A stretch of DNA of 64,000 bases, from NCBI GenBank assembly GCA_949825045.1, contig OX463809.1, positions 9,203,501 through 9,267,500 on the forward strand. Direction: 5' to 3'. This document shows, piece after piece, positions 32,878 through 44,267 of the stretch (the stretch's first letter is position 1; each line of letters starts with the position of its first letter). The notes beneath the pieces are model-generated. The model ran no database searches, was not told where the DNA came from, and saw nothing but the letters and a program-made list of their open reading frames with translations. Made by a program: the position numbers and the translations under genes. Origin of the DNA: Argyresthia goedartella (taxonomy: Eukaryota; Arthropoda; Insecta; Lepidoptera; Argyresthiidae).

Positions 32878-34015
32878 AAGGCCCATAATGTTGGTTACAA
32901 GGCCCTGAAAAATTCAGTACTGGTAGTTTAGTATTAGTATTCGTTTATTCTTAAACATTAAGTCGTCCTAATTGCGACCTCAGTTATGGCTCGGGTCATC
33001 CTTTTCATCATACAAAATTCAAATGCCTGTACCGACACGCTCACAAAGGTGGAGTAACCGCTATCGAATGCCCAGATTTCTGATCAAATAAAGCGCCGCT
33101 TAAATATCATACCGGCGAGAGATAGCGACATGGCTTTAAGTATCAGTCATTCTTTGAATTGTCAATGTGCATCCGCCTAATACAGCGAAAGAACTCTTAC
33201 AGCAAATGCTGTAAAGCCTTTCTCTCTATGATGCATGGAACACAATGCTAACTCGGGGGCATGTGACGCGCCATCAATGATCTGACTGCACCTTGTTCCG
33301 AGTCTGGACCTGGCCATTAAAGCTGGGTACACACTGGGCAGGAGGCCTTCTAATTTCTAAACGTTGAAGGCCTAGCTCATTAACCCTTAATTACTTTATA
33401 TATTCACACCTAATTTTCAACCTTACTCCAACCCAATGACAATGAGGGTTTTCTGACTTTGTACTATCTGACAGCTGTTTAGACCTGACGCCTACGAGGC
33501 GCCGCCTGGTGGCAGAAAAAGTATCGAAAACCCTCATTCATAGAGGCTCGCCAGTGAGACAGACTTTGCATCACTTTGTCCACCAGCTTGCGCTGAGTAC
33601 TGGCTAAACGTAGGCACAGCTGTTGACTACACTCCAAAGTTATCTTGGCACCTCGCTCTGATGACGTCATAACGTACGGCCACTGTCCTGTCGCGTCGAG
33701 GGCGACAGCGAGCGAGGAGGGAGGGGAGACGCATCCCTCGCGGGTAACGAGCTATCTTTGTGGCGCAGTATGTATTTGTTACCATATGTAATTCCATCCT
33801 AAATGCCCTACTCTCCCGTCCGGTACGTCTCCTACGGTCCGTGCGACAAGACACGTAATTTCCTCTTTACCTCCAGTCTACGTACGTGTGCAACGTTTGT
33901 CATCTTGACATGGGAACAAAGGCCTTGGCAGAAGTTGCATAATATCGTGGGTTATTCAAGCGGGTCTGCTGCTTAAGAGTTGAAAATTTAATGCATTATT
34001 GTTGCTGTTATTTTA
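32878..34015. other. No gene recognised; GC-rich patch 33480-33860
   Basis: The patch is open on the minus strand (33479-33670 and 33627-33854) and holds a CTCF-like core (33497-33514) and a perfect CRE half-palindrome pair TGACGTCA (33662-33669). It could be a CpG-rich promoter or exon, but nothing ties these together. Confidence 0.35.
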
Positions 34016-34019
34016 TTTA

Positions 34020-34215
34020 TTACTAGCGTGTTCCCATGAATGATCAATTCTCTGGCGCAGTTGGATAAAAATAATCCTATAAGTTAATTTAGCTCATAAA
34101 CTATCGCTTTACTTAATTTCATCCAAATCCGTTCAGCCGTTTTAGCGTGATTGATGCACAAACACACAAATATCCAAACATCTAAACATCCCTACTTTCA
34201 CATTTATAATATTAG
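34020..34215 (-). repeat. Lepidopteran interspersed repeat, copy 1
   Basis: The block gttcagccgttttagcgtga, 'acaaacacacaaatatccaa' and 'tttcacatttataatattag' matches, inverted, 57450-57690 (tgtgaaagtaacgatgtttg, gctaaaacggctgaacggat). The pair belongs to a repeat common in moths and butterflies. Confidence 0.75.
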
Positions 34216-34224
34216 CTGCATAAT

Positions 34225-34440
34225 CATCATATCATCATCATCATCTTACTCAGCCCACATCAACCCACTGCTGGGCATAGGCCTCTTCTCCAAGTCGTCA
34301 ATCTCCCCGTCAGCCAATCGCACCCAAAGGTCGCAGCTCGATAAACAAGGGAAAGATCTAAAATTTCTTATAATGGTCCACAGAAACCATGCAGGTTTGA
34401 ACATGTTTTAAGTCGCCTTGCTCCGTCCTTAACCTGATGT
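34225..34440 (+). repeat. Lepidopteran 'ctgctgggcataggcctc' repeat
   Basis: A run of catcat trimers leads into 'ccactgctgggcataggcct', a well-known phrase in lepidopteran genomes, then 'ccaagtcgtcaatctccc'. Not a gene, although 34151-34411 is open. Confidence 0.75.
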
Positions 34441-35150
34441 TGGAATCGGACTAAGTAAAGGTCTATTCATAGTGACTGTGTTGAAATAAACCATTGAAAT
34501 ATACTGTTAATGGATCCATATTTAGGCTTACATGTCTCCTCCTCAATAGCTTTGGCACACATTCAACCAAGGTCTCCCCCTATCCCTAATCCCTTTAAAA
34601 AATATATTTTATAGGATCGATTTCTTGGTACAATGCAGATAACGTCTCTCCATACCTTTCTACGCTTTTCTGTCCCATCCTGTTTTACAAATAAGTGTCA
34701 CGCATCGAAAGTTGTGATAATAAAAATAACTTGTTACCGTAATGAACTTTAGCAGAGTCGCGAATGAAGTTACTTGTTTTCAACTAAGTACTTCACTCAC
34801 TTATCAGAGGTAACGATGTTCTCTTTTACACTCGTATCGGGGGTTGATTTCATTTATACAGGCGTGGCAGAGGTCTAGGTGTATGGGGTCAATGGAGACC
34901 TATACATACTTCGGAACCATTGTCTGAAGGTCAGACTTTATTTTTTGAGGCACAAGATCACACAAAACCACTGAAGAGCGCTATGGCATAAAATAAAATA
35001 AAATTATTTACACTAAATTCATAGGTCTCAAAAAATATATGTTATTCACAATGAGATAATCTAGTTTAAATACTATGTCGTTACGTGATTGGATTAATTT
35101 GCCTCGATCGTAAAAAATCCTGAACATATTTAAAAGGAGATACAATAATT
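34441..35150. other. No gene recognised
   Basis: Near 34870-34930 a short phrase reads like a LINE YLG box on the plus strand, too short to call. Confidence 0.35.
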
Positions 35151-35154
35151 TTTT

Positions 35155-35593
35155 CACGCCACTGCTCGGAAATATGGCCAAAAATGGATTGAAATGAGGG
35201 TAGAAAGTAGTTCTTAGTAGTACAATTCAAAAACAGTCAAACAATGTAGATTTGCAAAGTAAAATGTAGTGTTTAGCGGCCTTTTTTACTTTCTACTCTG
35301 CTATTGGTCGATTATTTTTGACATTAGTAACTCGTTTACCCTCCGCGCTAGTTTAAAGCTGTATTGCGGCAGTGTAATGTAAGATTACCATGGCCGTAAC
35401 AATTTTTTGTTGATCCGTACAGTACAGGAGTTGTTGAGCGTGTTAGAGTTCAATCAACCTGTTTTATTTCCTTACATTAGGCGTGAAAAGCACATAGTAA
35501 ATGCCTCGGTAGAAAGTGCAATAGATGGACTCGCATCTTCAACTAACTCGTCCATCTATTGCTTACTTTCTATACCTGGGCAACAATGTACTA
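35155..35593 (+). mobile_element. Multi-hairpin non-autonomous element, copy 1
   Basis: It begins cacgccactgctcggaaata and ends gggcaacaatgtacta. The left part holds a stem between gtagaaagta and tactttctac; the right part a long stem between gtagaaagtgcaatagatgg and ccatctattgcttactttct. The first ~145 and last ~145 bases match copy 2 (35874-36357), while the middles are unrelated. No terminal inverted repeats of the usual MITE kind, no coding. Class unknown. Confidence 0.75.
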
Positions 35594-35810
35594 TAATATA
35601 AAATAACTGATTTTTTTCATAATTTTTATGCCTAAATTTTCCTCTTTTAGAGCTACGTATCAATCCTTAAATTTTATCAATTAGCTTATTTCCGTTTTTC
35701 AGTAAATTTGAAAAAACACCTCATTTTTGACGTCGCCGGTGGTTCGACGTTATTCCGCGCCGCCCGCTACCCCGCAGGTTCCACTACCCCGCCAGAAGAA
35801 GACGGGCCAA

Positions 35811-35873
35811 ATTCCAAATTCCAAATGTCTTTATTACTGTGGATATTTACAAATACTTAGCAATCGTCATTTT
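35811..35873 (-). repeat. LINE-1 3' tail, outer part (split)
   Basis: Minus-strand LINE-1 3' end: aattcc-type repeats, then tgtctttattactgtggata and acttagcaatcgtcat, as at 5690-5742. The rest lies at 36358-36392 beyond the inserted element. Confidence 0.82.
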
Positions 35874-36357
35874 CACGCCACTGCACGGAAATATGGCCAA
35901 AGATGGATTGAAATGAGAGTAGAAAGTAGTTCTTAGTAGTACAATTCAAAAACAGTCAAACAATGTAGATTTGCAAAGTAAAATGTAGTGTTTAGCGGCC
36001 TTCTTTACTTTCTACTCTGCTATTGGTCGATTATTTTCGGTCGGCATCACACTCCATAGCCATATCGGCCGAAATGACACAAAATACTAATATAAATGTT
36101 CCGGGAAAAAACATTTCCTTGTCATTCCACAACTGCCCTAATGCGAATATCAATATTACTTTCAATTAAACTGTGTATTATATGTGTACTCAACCTGTTT
36201 TATTTCCTTACATTAGGCGTGAAAAGCACATAGTAAATGCCTCGGTAGAAAGTGCAATAGATGGACTCGCATCTTCGCGGGCCTCGCCTGCGGCTCGGCC
36301 CGCGAACTAACTCGTCCATCTATTGCTTACTTTCTATACCTGGGCAACAATGTACTA
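35874..36357 (+). mobile_element. Multi-hairpin non-autonomous element, copy 2, with GC hairpin
   Basis: The same ends as copy 1. It lies inside a LINE-1 3' tail, which fixes its borders: host sequence stops at ..cgtcatttt and resumes at tttttgccact. The right-hand stem carries in its loop an extra 28-base GC-rich palindrome (gcgggcc...ggcccgc, 36277-36304) absent from copy 1. The middle (36040-36190) differs from that of copy 1. Confidence 0.8.
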
Positions 36358-36392
36358 TTTTTGCCACTTCTCTACATTGGACCACTGGGCGA
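36358..36392 (-). repeat. LINE-1 3' tail, inner part (split)
   Basis: Continues the fragment at 35811-35873: ttgccacttctctacattgg is the conserved LINE-1 3'UTR phrase seen at 5741-5762. Confidence 0.75.
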
Positions 36393-37289
36393 ATGCGGCG
36401 CCCCTCACCTCAACAGCCAGAACTGGGCCTTAAGTGAAAAATAAAGTTACTCTGATCAAACCAGTTTCAGTTTCCATCACGTCCAACCGTTTTGTGCGGA
36501 AAAGTTTAAAATGCAAATAAATTTGCATTCATAATTACGTCCCAAATGTTCTATAGGAACCATATAATCATCACTCCCTAATTATTTCACCTAAAAATGT
36601 TACTTCTTCCTTCTGTTACTCGTTGTTAGTATAAAGGGGGTGACGCACCTCTTTGGAAAAGCAAAATAATAACTTGGGTAACCTATAAATACAGTGAAGA
36701 AACAAAATGGAAACTGAAATTGGTGTAATGTCCGGAGTGAAATTAATTTCATTTCGCAAGCTTTACGACCGGGCTCAGAGAGTCGGAATTAAAATCTTTC
36801 ATTGTGTGAACTGTCGGCCCTTATTTCTAGGATATAAAACATTTATACACGACAGGCAACACTGCGACAGGAATAATTAGAAAATCAATACAACTTAAAT
36901 AAAATTGCCAATTATTATAATTTGTTAACGTTTTAGTTTTTTTAATGAAAGTGATTAGCCATAATTAGTTTTGCTGTAATTATTTCACTAACTATCGTTA
37001 AAACAAATAGAACTATACAAATAGCCAACGAAACAGTTTAGCACCAACTCGACTAATTTGTATTATTTGAGACACTACAAAATACAAAAAAATAACCTCC
37101 CGTTCAACACTTGTTCAAAGACAAAAATTTATGGGATTTGGCCCCTGTTTTTAGGTTTAATAATTTTTAACACGGTAAAGTAAGTAACTAAGTAAAAATA
37201 TTTAATTGCATTTATAACATGCAGTAATAAAAAATGTTATAATGTGTAAATCTGTGCTTATTCTAACTTAAAATTACGAAATAACCAGA
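36393..37289. other. No gene recognised
   Basis: AT-rich, no supported frame or repeat. Confidence 0.4.
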
Positions 37290-37294
37290 GTTCA

Positions 37295-40006
37295 TTGCAT
37301 TATTGGTACTTGGTACAGGGCCATAAGCATTGCGCAAATCGGAATCATCGAAATCAAAATGATGGAGTGGTGATATATTTTAAGGATAACCTGAAAATCA
37401 CAATTGAAGAGCCCAATTTTGAGGAAGGAAATTGTCTTATAGTGAAACACGAAAAAGACACGGCAGTTATTGCTATCTACCGCTCGCCTAGTTATAAAAA
37501 AATTGATAATTTTATGGAATATCTATGTAGTGTTTTACAAGATCTATCATCATTTCCAAACATATTATTAACAGGAGACCTTAACATAGATATTAAGCCA
37601 AAAAACCATAATCCTGATGCCGATATTTATCTAAATAGAATTGCCTTTTATGGACTCCTTCCTGGACACACTTTTGTGACTAGAGACCAAAGTAACACAT
37701 GCTTAGATCACGTGTTGCTTAAAACGAAAAATGAAGCCGTCACAATAGTAATACACTCATCATTAACAGACCATAAAGCGGTCCTGTTATGTCTTAACTT
37801 AAAAAAGAAAAAGCTGTGTCCACCAACGACATATTCAGTTTTGGACACAGAGGGGCTATCAAAATCCCTAAAAGAAACAAATTTTGACTTCATTTATAAA
37901 GTCCCGGACCCAAATGATGCTATGAATTATTTTATAGAAATTTTGCAAAGTGCCATTAACTCTAATACTAAAACTCGCAAAGTTTCAAGTAGGAAAAAGA
38001 TTTTTAAACCGTGGATGACTGCAGGACTCCTGCGTTGCATACGAAATAGAGATAACCTGCATAGTAAATTAATGTTAGACCCTGAAAATAAAAACCTTAA
38101 ATTAACTTACAAAAGATATAGGAATGTTTGCAACAATTTGTTACAAAAACTTAAGACAGACTTTGAGAAATCGCAGATTAGTCAAGCGGGCAACAACAAT
38201 AAAGAACTTTGGAAGGCTATTAAAATGATTTCCTAGACCACTCAAATTAAAGACAAACCTAAAGAACTTTTAACAACCTTAAATTCCCCGCAATCATCAA
38301 TAGAAAGTGTTAACGACTATTTTGTTAATGTAGGAAGGAGTCTCGCTGAGGCAATAAATTATCAAAAGAAAACGATAAAACCAACGCCTTTGGATCAAAA
38401 CTTCCAGCCTAATTCTTTTTTATTGTTAGAAACGGACAATCAAGAAATTGAAAGACTTATAAGTAATCTTAAAAATGAATGTTCTATTGGCTGGGACAAT
38501 ATATCAAATTTGATTTTGAAATCAAATAAAGATTATTTTGTCCCCATTCTAACCCACGTCTTCAATTTATGTTTGGATAAAGAGATTTTTCCCGATACTC
38601 TCAAAAAATCAGTTGTCCTTCCAATTCATAAGGGCGGTGACCGCGATCGTGTTGAATGCTACAGGCCGATATCTATCCTCCCTTCTCTTTCAAAATTGCT
38701 CGAAAAAATAATGAACACAAGGCTGATAAAATATTTGGAAAAACATTGTCTACTAGCGGAAAATCAATTCGGTTTCCGTGCAGGAAAATCCACATCCGAC
38801 GCTGTACACGAACTAACCAGCAGCATATCCGAAAACCTTGACAATGGCCAACGCTGTTTGGCAATATTCCTCGATTTAGCCAAAGCATTCGACACTGTCC
38901 CGGCCAAACTCCTCTTGAAAAAACTAGAGATCATGGGAATAAGAGGGACCCAATTAGAGCTCTTTAGAAGTTATCTGACAAACCGAACTCAATGTGTTAA
39001 AATTGGGGAGTTCACGAGCAGTACACAGTTAGTCCATTGGGGAGTCCCACAAGGCAGCATTCTTGGACCTACCTTATTACTCATTTATTTTAATGACCTT
39101 TGCCGACTCACATTACCTAAAGCCAAAATTATAACTTATGCCGATGACACGGTGTTACTCTTTGCAGGAAAAAATTGGGATGAAGTTTTTGAAAGTGCTC
39201 AAACAGGTTTTAATCTTGTCTCCTCTTGGTTACATGAAAATATTTTAACACTGAAAAAAACTAAATATTTAACTTTCTCGATTACTGCCTCAACACAACC
39301 AAACATTGAACACAAATTATATGCTCATACATGCAATATTTTAGAAAATAATGTTTGCTCATGTAGAGTGCTAGAAAGGATTTCTAATATCAAATATTTA
39401 GGTATAGTACTGGACAATAACCTAAAATTTCAAAACCATATTCAGAGTCTCAGCACTAAAATTAGAAAATTAATATATATTTTTAAACATCTTCGACATG
39501 TAGCAGAGCCATTCCTTATGAAACGCATCTATGTGGCTTTAGCCGAATCTCTCATACGCTACTGTATCTCTAGCTGGGGCGGTGCCCATAAGACTACACT
39601 TTTACGCGTTGACAGAGCCCAGCGTGCTGTGTTGAAGGTTTGCACATTCAAACCGTACCTTTTCCCTACAACAGAACTCTACAATTATTGTGATATTCTG
39701 ACTTTCAGACAGATATTCATTCAGATCACTATACTTAGACAACATAATATACTCTCATCAAGTAATTATAATAACTATACAATTAATTCAAAAAGACGAA
39801 AAGATAAAGTATGCCCACTTATAAAGGTTCGTACTAATTTTATGCAAAGGTTTTTCAAGTTTCTGGGACCCTTTTTATACAATAAATTGAGTAAAGCAAG
39901 CGAAATTTACAATAAAACTAACTTTGAAACAAAAAAAACAATATACCAATGGCTTAGATCCCAATCATATGAAGATACTGAAAAATGCGTAACTATTTTA
40001 TCCTAA
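37295..40006 (+). pseudogene. LINE-4 polyprotein: EEP endonuclease and RT, one stop
   Basis: A single frame from 37295 to TAA at 40004-40006, broken only by TAG at 38234-38236 (KMIS stop TTQIK, most simply CAG to TAG). Endonuclease: GVVIYF, VIAIYRSPS, LLTGDLNIDIK and the closing SLTDHKAV (near 37770); the N-terminal ~90 residues with the first catalytic residues are missing. RT: CYRPISILPSLSKLLEKI, ENQFGFRAGKST, AIFLDLAKAFDTV (first Asp), GVPQGSILGP, ITYADDTVLLF (YADD near 39137) and YLGIVLDNNLKF. The C-terminal domain ends TILS. RT residues look intact. The youngest of the EEP-type LINEs here apart from the 5' loss. Confidence 0.92.
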
Positions 40007-40095
40007 TAAAACTCATATTATTAAGCACATACTTAATAAAGTAATACTGGTAATTCCAGATATTATTTTTTAAATATGGACATACTCATACGACT

Positions 40096-40193
40096 CTCAC
40101 ACACACACACCCTCACTCATACACACACCCTCTCTCAGACACACACACACCCTCACTCACACACACACATACACACACACACAGACACACTCA

Positions 40194-40258
<65 letters not shown>
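40096..40258. repeat. (CA)n microsatellite in the LINE-4 3'UTR
   Basis: About 160 bases of CA with interruptions such as cctcactc and ccctctctcag; pure from about 40201 to 40258. The apparent histidine/threonine frame over it is not a gene. Confidence 0.95.
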
Positions 40259-40260
<2 letters not shown>

Positions 40261-40567
40261 TACTTTTATTATATTTTTCTAAATAAGTTAGTAATCACGA
40301 TGTCTAGATAAAAAACATACTACCTGTACACATTTAATCACTTAACTATTTACTGCTAGAAAACTGTTCTTTTTACTCTGTTCATTTTGTAAAATTGTTA
40401 AGTGTCACTTACTGGAGGGAAGTGCTACTACTTAACCTATACCACAGGGTTCGCCCCATTTTAGGGAGTAGTGATCATCCCTTGTTCCTTACCTAATGTA
40501 ATAACAAGATTTATGTTGTAAAAATTTCAAGAATAAACGATTATTATTATTATTATTATTATTATAT

Positions 40568-40982
40568 TATACTAGCCCTGATCGCAAGAAACCATTTAAA
40601 ATAGTAGAAACATATGTACTTAAAATGTACAGTACTACACCATCTATACATTACATACATTAAGTCTACTAATATGAGTATTACCTCTGTGTTGTCGTAT
40701 TCCAATGTTAGAAGGAACTTTTTTAGCTTTGGTTTTGCTTCTACGACTGAGTTTGTCTTATCACAAATTTTGTATATGTGAGAACTTACGCAAGGGTCAA
40801 ATCTACTTATTTATTACTTATTTATTAAAAAAAGTAGATACGTTCATAAGCACGAAAGGACTTTTGTTTCTTTGTAGTCTTCGGCTGGTTTTGTCAAAGG
40901 TTATTTCAAAATAGAACAAGAGTTTATCGGGTAACAATCTATTTGTTCGAGTAGCTACTAAAAAACAGTCGGCGTTGTACAG
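40568..40982. other. No gene recognised
   Basis: No supported frame or repeat. Confidence 0.4.
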
Positions 40983-41092
40983 GCCGCGCCAATTTTCTTT
41001 GGCTCTGAGCGAGCTGTGGCCTGTGTGTAAAGTAGAGGTGAGAGAGAGAGAGGTGACAGCTCCCTCAGGGCTAAATAAACTTGGCGCGAACT
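40983..41092. repeat. Foldback repeat, copy 1
   Basis: gccgcgccaattttctttgg at the left faces an imperfect complement (cttggcgcgaac) at the right, around a GA-rich centre. Matches 53561-53681 in order, with differences. Confidence 0.65.
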
Positions 41093-41649
41093 GTATCACA
41101 CAGTACAATATCTGTACACCTAGTTTGGTGACGTCCTTACGTCCTTCTAATGTTGTAGCACCAAGGCGCACAGATATCGTGACCAAGTTGTTACAACTCA
41201 TAGAGGTAAGTATAGGTTTAACACCTTTGTGAAAATTACGGTGTAAGGCTGAAAGCATTTTCCTGTAGCTTGGAGAATTTCCATTGGAGCTTTAGCCCAC
41301 ATAGCGGATTCGCAGCACCGGGTAATGAGTTTGTGCTAAACCTTTTAGAAACTGATCCCAAGGCGTGACTTACCTATACAATAGCTCTGGCAACAACAAG
41401 CAGTCTCAAAGTAAAAGTTTCCTTCTCAGTTTCAGACTGACGGACGGACGGATGTCTCGGATCTAATATCTGCCTCCTCTAAGTGCTTCTATTCACCGTA
41501 TCCGTAGCATTCTGAAAGAGCTGGGAAGATCTCTACCTACCTACTTATTAGGACATTACGTAAGGTATCTGGTATATGTAACGGATATTTTAATTACCAC
41601 TATATTCAGGGTAAAACTGAAAGTTATAATAAAACTCAGAAGTGTAATA

Positions 41650-42054
41650 CAAGGTGACACTTAATTAGCTGACCATATTTTAAGGAATGATAGCACCCGT
41701 CATTATGTACAACTTTCCCCAAAAACCATATGGTCGCAAACGAAAAAAAAAAGTGGTTCCAGTCATGGTTGTTTATCTATCTAAGTATTAATATTTATCT
41801 ATATAAGTATGTGTATCGTTGTCTAGTACCCAAGATACAGGGAATCCTAGTTTGGGGCTAGATCAATGTGTGTAAATGGTGTCCAAGGTATTATTATATT
41901 ATATTATTATAGTAACTTGTAATCAGCTGATCGGGTCAATGAACTAAGGGTTTTTTTTTTCCATTTGCGACCATTCATTTCTTGGGGAAAGTTGTTCGTA
42001 ATAATAGGTACTATCATGTCCCAAAATATGGTCAGCTAATTAAATGTCACTTTG
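41650..42054 (-). mobile_element. Palindromic MITE, copy 1 (holds SINE-A)
   Basis: Ends start CAAGGTGACACTTAATTAGC (left) and are mirrored at the right (..aattaaatgtcactttg), flanked by TA at 41648-41649 and 42055-42056. The inverted repeats extend about 95 bases inward, with mismatches. The core (agtaacttgtaatcagctga) is inverted relative to copy 2, so this copy lies on the other strand. A SINE-A fragment (41761-41910) interrupts the core. TA target and palindromic structure suggest a Tc1/mariner-mobilised MITE. Confidence 0.85.
41761..41910 (+). repeat. SINE-A, 5'-truncated, nested in the MITE
   Basis: Starts at agtcatggttgtttatctat and ends with imperfect ATT triplets. The tRNA-like head is absent. 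Removing it brings the two sides of the MITE core together. Confidence 0.88.
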
Positions 42055-42555
42055 TAAATAAGGTTGATCTAAATCAAATCAGCTTCATAATATATCCATA
42101 TATACCACACAATTTGATACAGTTCGTTTACTCCCTGATGAAAACTTAAGCAAGTTCGATCGCAAAGTCTCCTTTCACCCCACCTAGTATACACCGGCAA
42201 GCTTTAACCGCAGGTATAGGCTAATTCGCTGCAGAGCCCGCCACTTCAAAACTGGCGTGCTGGCAGCTTTTAATAAGCTCCTAATGGGTATTACTTTGCG
42301 ATCTGAGAGTGTACTTACTTAATACTGAATACCTACTTTATAACACAAAACAAAGGATACAGACAATGAATAGCTATAAAATAAAAGAGTAAACACGCCC
42401 GACACCATTATGAAACCTTACGGTTGTATATAATGAAAAAAAACACATCGCAAATGGCTTAATAGTCTCTGAGAATCCCTCAAGCGTCAACCATTGTGTC
42501 TAGCGTCTACTACAGCGCACCCTGGTGGTCTATAATCGTAAAACATACATGTATA

Positions 42556-42819
42556 CTGGGTGACATTTAATTAGCTGACCATATTTTGGGGAATGCTAGT
42601 ACCCATCATTATGAACAGCTTTGCCTAAGAAAGATATGGTCGCAAATGGAAAAAAAAAACGTCCCCTCAGTACATTGACCCGATCAGCTGATTGCAAGTT
42701 ACTATGGGGGACACTAAATTTTATTTCGTTTGCGACCATATGTTTCTTGGGGAAAGTTGTTCATAATGACGGACACTAACCCTTCTTAAAATATGGTCAG
42801 CTAATTAAATGTCACCTTG
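42556..42819 (+). mobile_element. Palindromic MITE, copy 2 (264 bp)
   Basis: Left end CTGGGTGACATTTAATTAGC, right end complementary (ggtcagctaattaaatgtca..), flanked by TA at 42554-42555 and 42820-42821. Almost the whole element is two inverted arms around a core of about 60 bases. Confidence 0.88.
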
Positions 42820-42839
42820 TATATATTTTCAAATCTAAA

Positions 42840-42990
42840 CAACCTGCTCTGTAATTATAGCCATTTAATGCAAAACGAAACGCATCGAAATCGGTCCGGT
42901 TGTTTTCCAGGAAAATGGTAACGGACATACGTACATAACACACACACAAACAACCTTTAACCCCAAACGCACGGTAACGTTTGGTAACTC
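42840..42990 (+). repeat. Lepidopteran interspersed repeat fragment
   Basis: The phrase 'catcgaaatcggtccggttg..tttccagg' followed by CA-rich sequence and caacctttaacc recalls a repeat common in Lepidoptera. Not seen twice in the window. Confidence 0.4.
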
Positions 42991-43610
42991 CCCAACGGTA
43001 AAAATGGAAAATACATGTAAAAAAGCGAGCTTAACTTAGTTCTTCATAGGTACGTCATTGTGTAGTTCTATCTGTAATAGTCATACGAAGTACAGTAACT
43101 ATTGCACTAAAATTTAATGTTCATGAGTCAAAATATGTCGACGTTTGTGCCGTAAACTTAGCGAAATACATTGATAACCGATGTAAATACTGTAAAGTAT
43201 GCCGTCATCACCGAATTAGGTTCCCTAATCTGCGAATAAATAGCGGTTCATTAATAGACCTTCAAGGTGTACATTATATATAAACGACAAGTGTAACAGT
43301 TTATTGTCAATGGTGTTTATTTTGCAATCGCGCTAATCACATTGCAGTAGAATTTTGCATTTGGGCGTGGATAATAATGTCCTACCAGTAACCGACTAGC
43401 ATGTATGTTGAGAGAGATTTGTGCCAAGATCGTAGCAACTGGAAATACTTAGTTTAATCCCGGCCTAATCCCCTTCTGGGGGGAAAGGCGTGTTTTAGGT
43501 AAGGAAAGCCCCGAAAAGACGCTCAAGCTTCTCGAATCTCATCTTTGAAATCGAATTTCGTGTCACTTGGTATTTTAATAGGCTGATGATTATTATGGCG
43601 ATGAAATAGT
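42991..43610. other. No gene recognised
   Basis: No supported frame or repeat outside the candidate exon to the right. Confidence 0.4.
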
Positions 43611-43617
43611 AACTTAC

Positions 43618-43726
43618 TGCTGATGGTCCACAGTCAGGGCTCTCCTTGGCGGCGGCACGAGAGCCACTGGCCACGCAGCCTGCACTAGCGACTCCCGAAC
43701 GAACTGCTCCCAAGACGGTGACGTGC
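43618..43726 (-). CDS. Candidate internal exon, unknown protein (109 nt)
   Basis: On the minus strand tttgtccccag is a strong acceptor just before 43726, and GTAAGT follows at 43617-43612, a consensus donor. The 109 bases between are GC-rich against an AT-rich background. Two frames are open; the more protein-like reads TSPSWEQFVRESLVQAAWPV, then ALVPPPRRALTVDHQ, and would use split codons at both ends. No neighbouring exon was found and I could not name a family. Two consensus splice sites around an open GC-rich block make it better than chance but unproven. Confidence 0.42.
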
Positions 43727-44267
43727 CTGGGGACAAAGTAAGGGCTAAGATAACTTAAGACATGATTATTGATTGATAATTTTACATTACATCGTTAGTA
43801 ATATAATTAAATTAGGGCCATAGTCCTACGGTAAAGTTAAGGCTCTAATTCGATCGAATCGGGTTGAATCGTTAGCTTTTTTTTAACTTCAGACCGTACA
43901 GCAAAAAATCCAATAAAGTGTACGTCAAAGAGAATTGCATTTTGCTGAATAAAGTGTAAAAGCCTTGGCTAAGCATACCTGCATACTTCCGACCATTATA
44001 GCTTTGCACCTTTGAGGCAATTTTCAATATATGCAGACGTATCGTATGTTTACCGTACGTGCCCGGTGGATGTAGAATTGGTTTGCACTAAGCGCAGGTA
44101 TTTCAATATTAAATCCCGCATCACGTTTTGTATTGAGCCGTAAATCCCGGTATCGGATGTACAATAAACTTGATGCGTTTGTTGCCTCGTGACGTGTGGT
44201 ATGTACCACAACACTATATCCATATCCACACTGTTATTAGCCCTAGGGCTATATATAACCTAGGTTC

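Larger units (their letters stand above)
37290..40567 (+). mobile_element. LINE-4, 5'-truncated, with 3'UTR and (TTA)n tail
   Basis: It begins inside the endonuclease domain and runs through RT to a 3'UTR of about 560 bases. The UTR contains a long (CA)n array and ends in ATT/TTA triplets (40536-40566). A triplet tail rather than poly(A) is typical of CR1-like and some Jockey-group LINEs. Confidence 0.88.

Noticed and set aside
33662..33669. TGACGTCA as a functional CRE promoter element
   Set aside because: The octamer also occurs near 20583 and 55421 without context; no transcript start can be supported.
35155..36357. Classical Helitron
   Set aside because: There is a 3' hairpin, but no CTRR terminus or clean A/T insertion site could be seen; left as class unknown.
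40076..40282. Histidine/threonine-rich protein gene
   Set aside because: It is a translation of the (CA)n array in the LINE-4 3'UTR.
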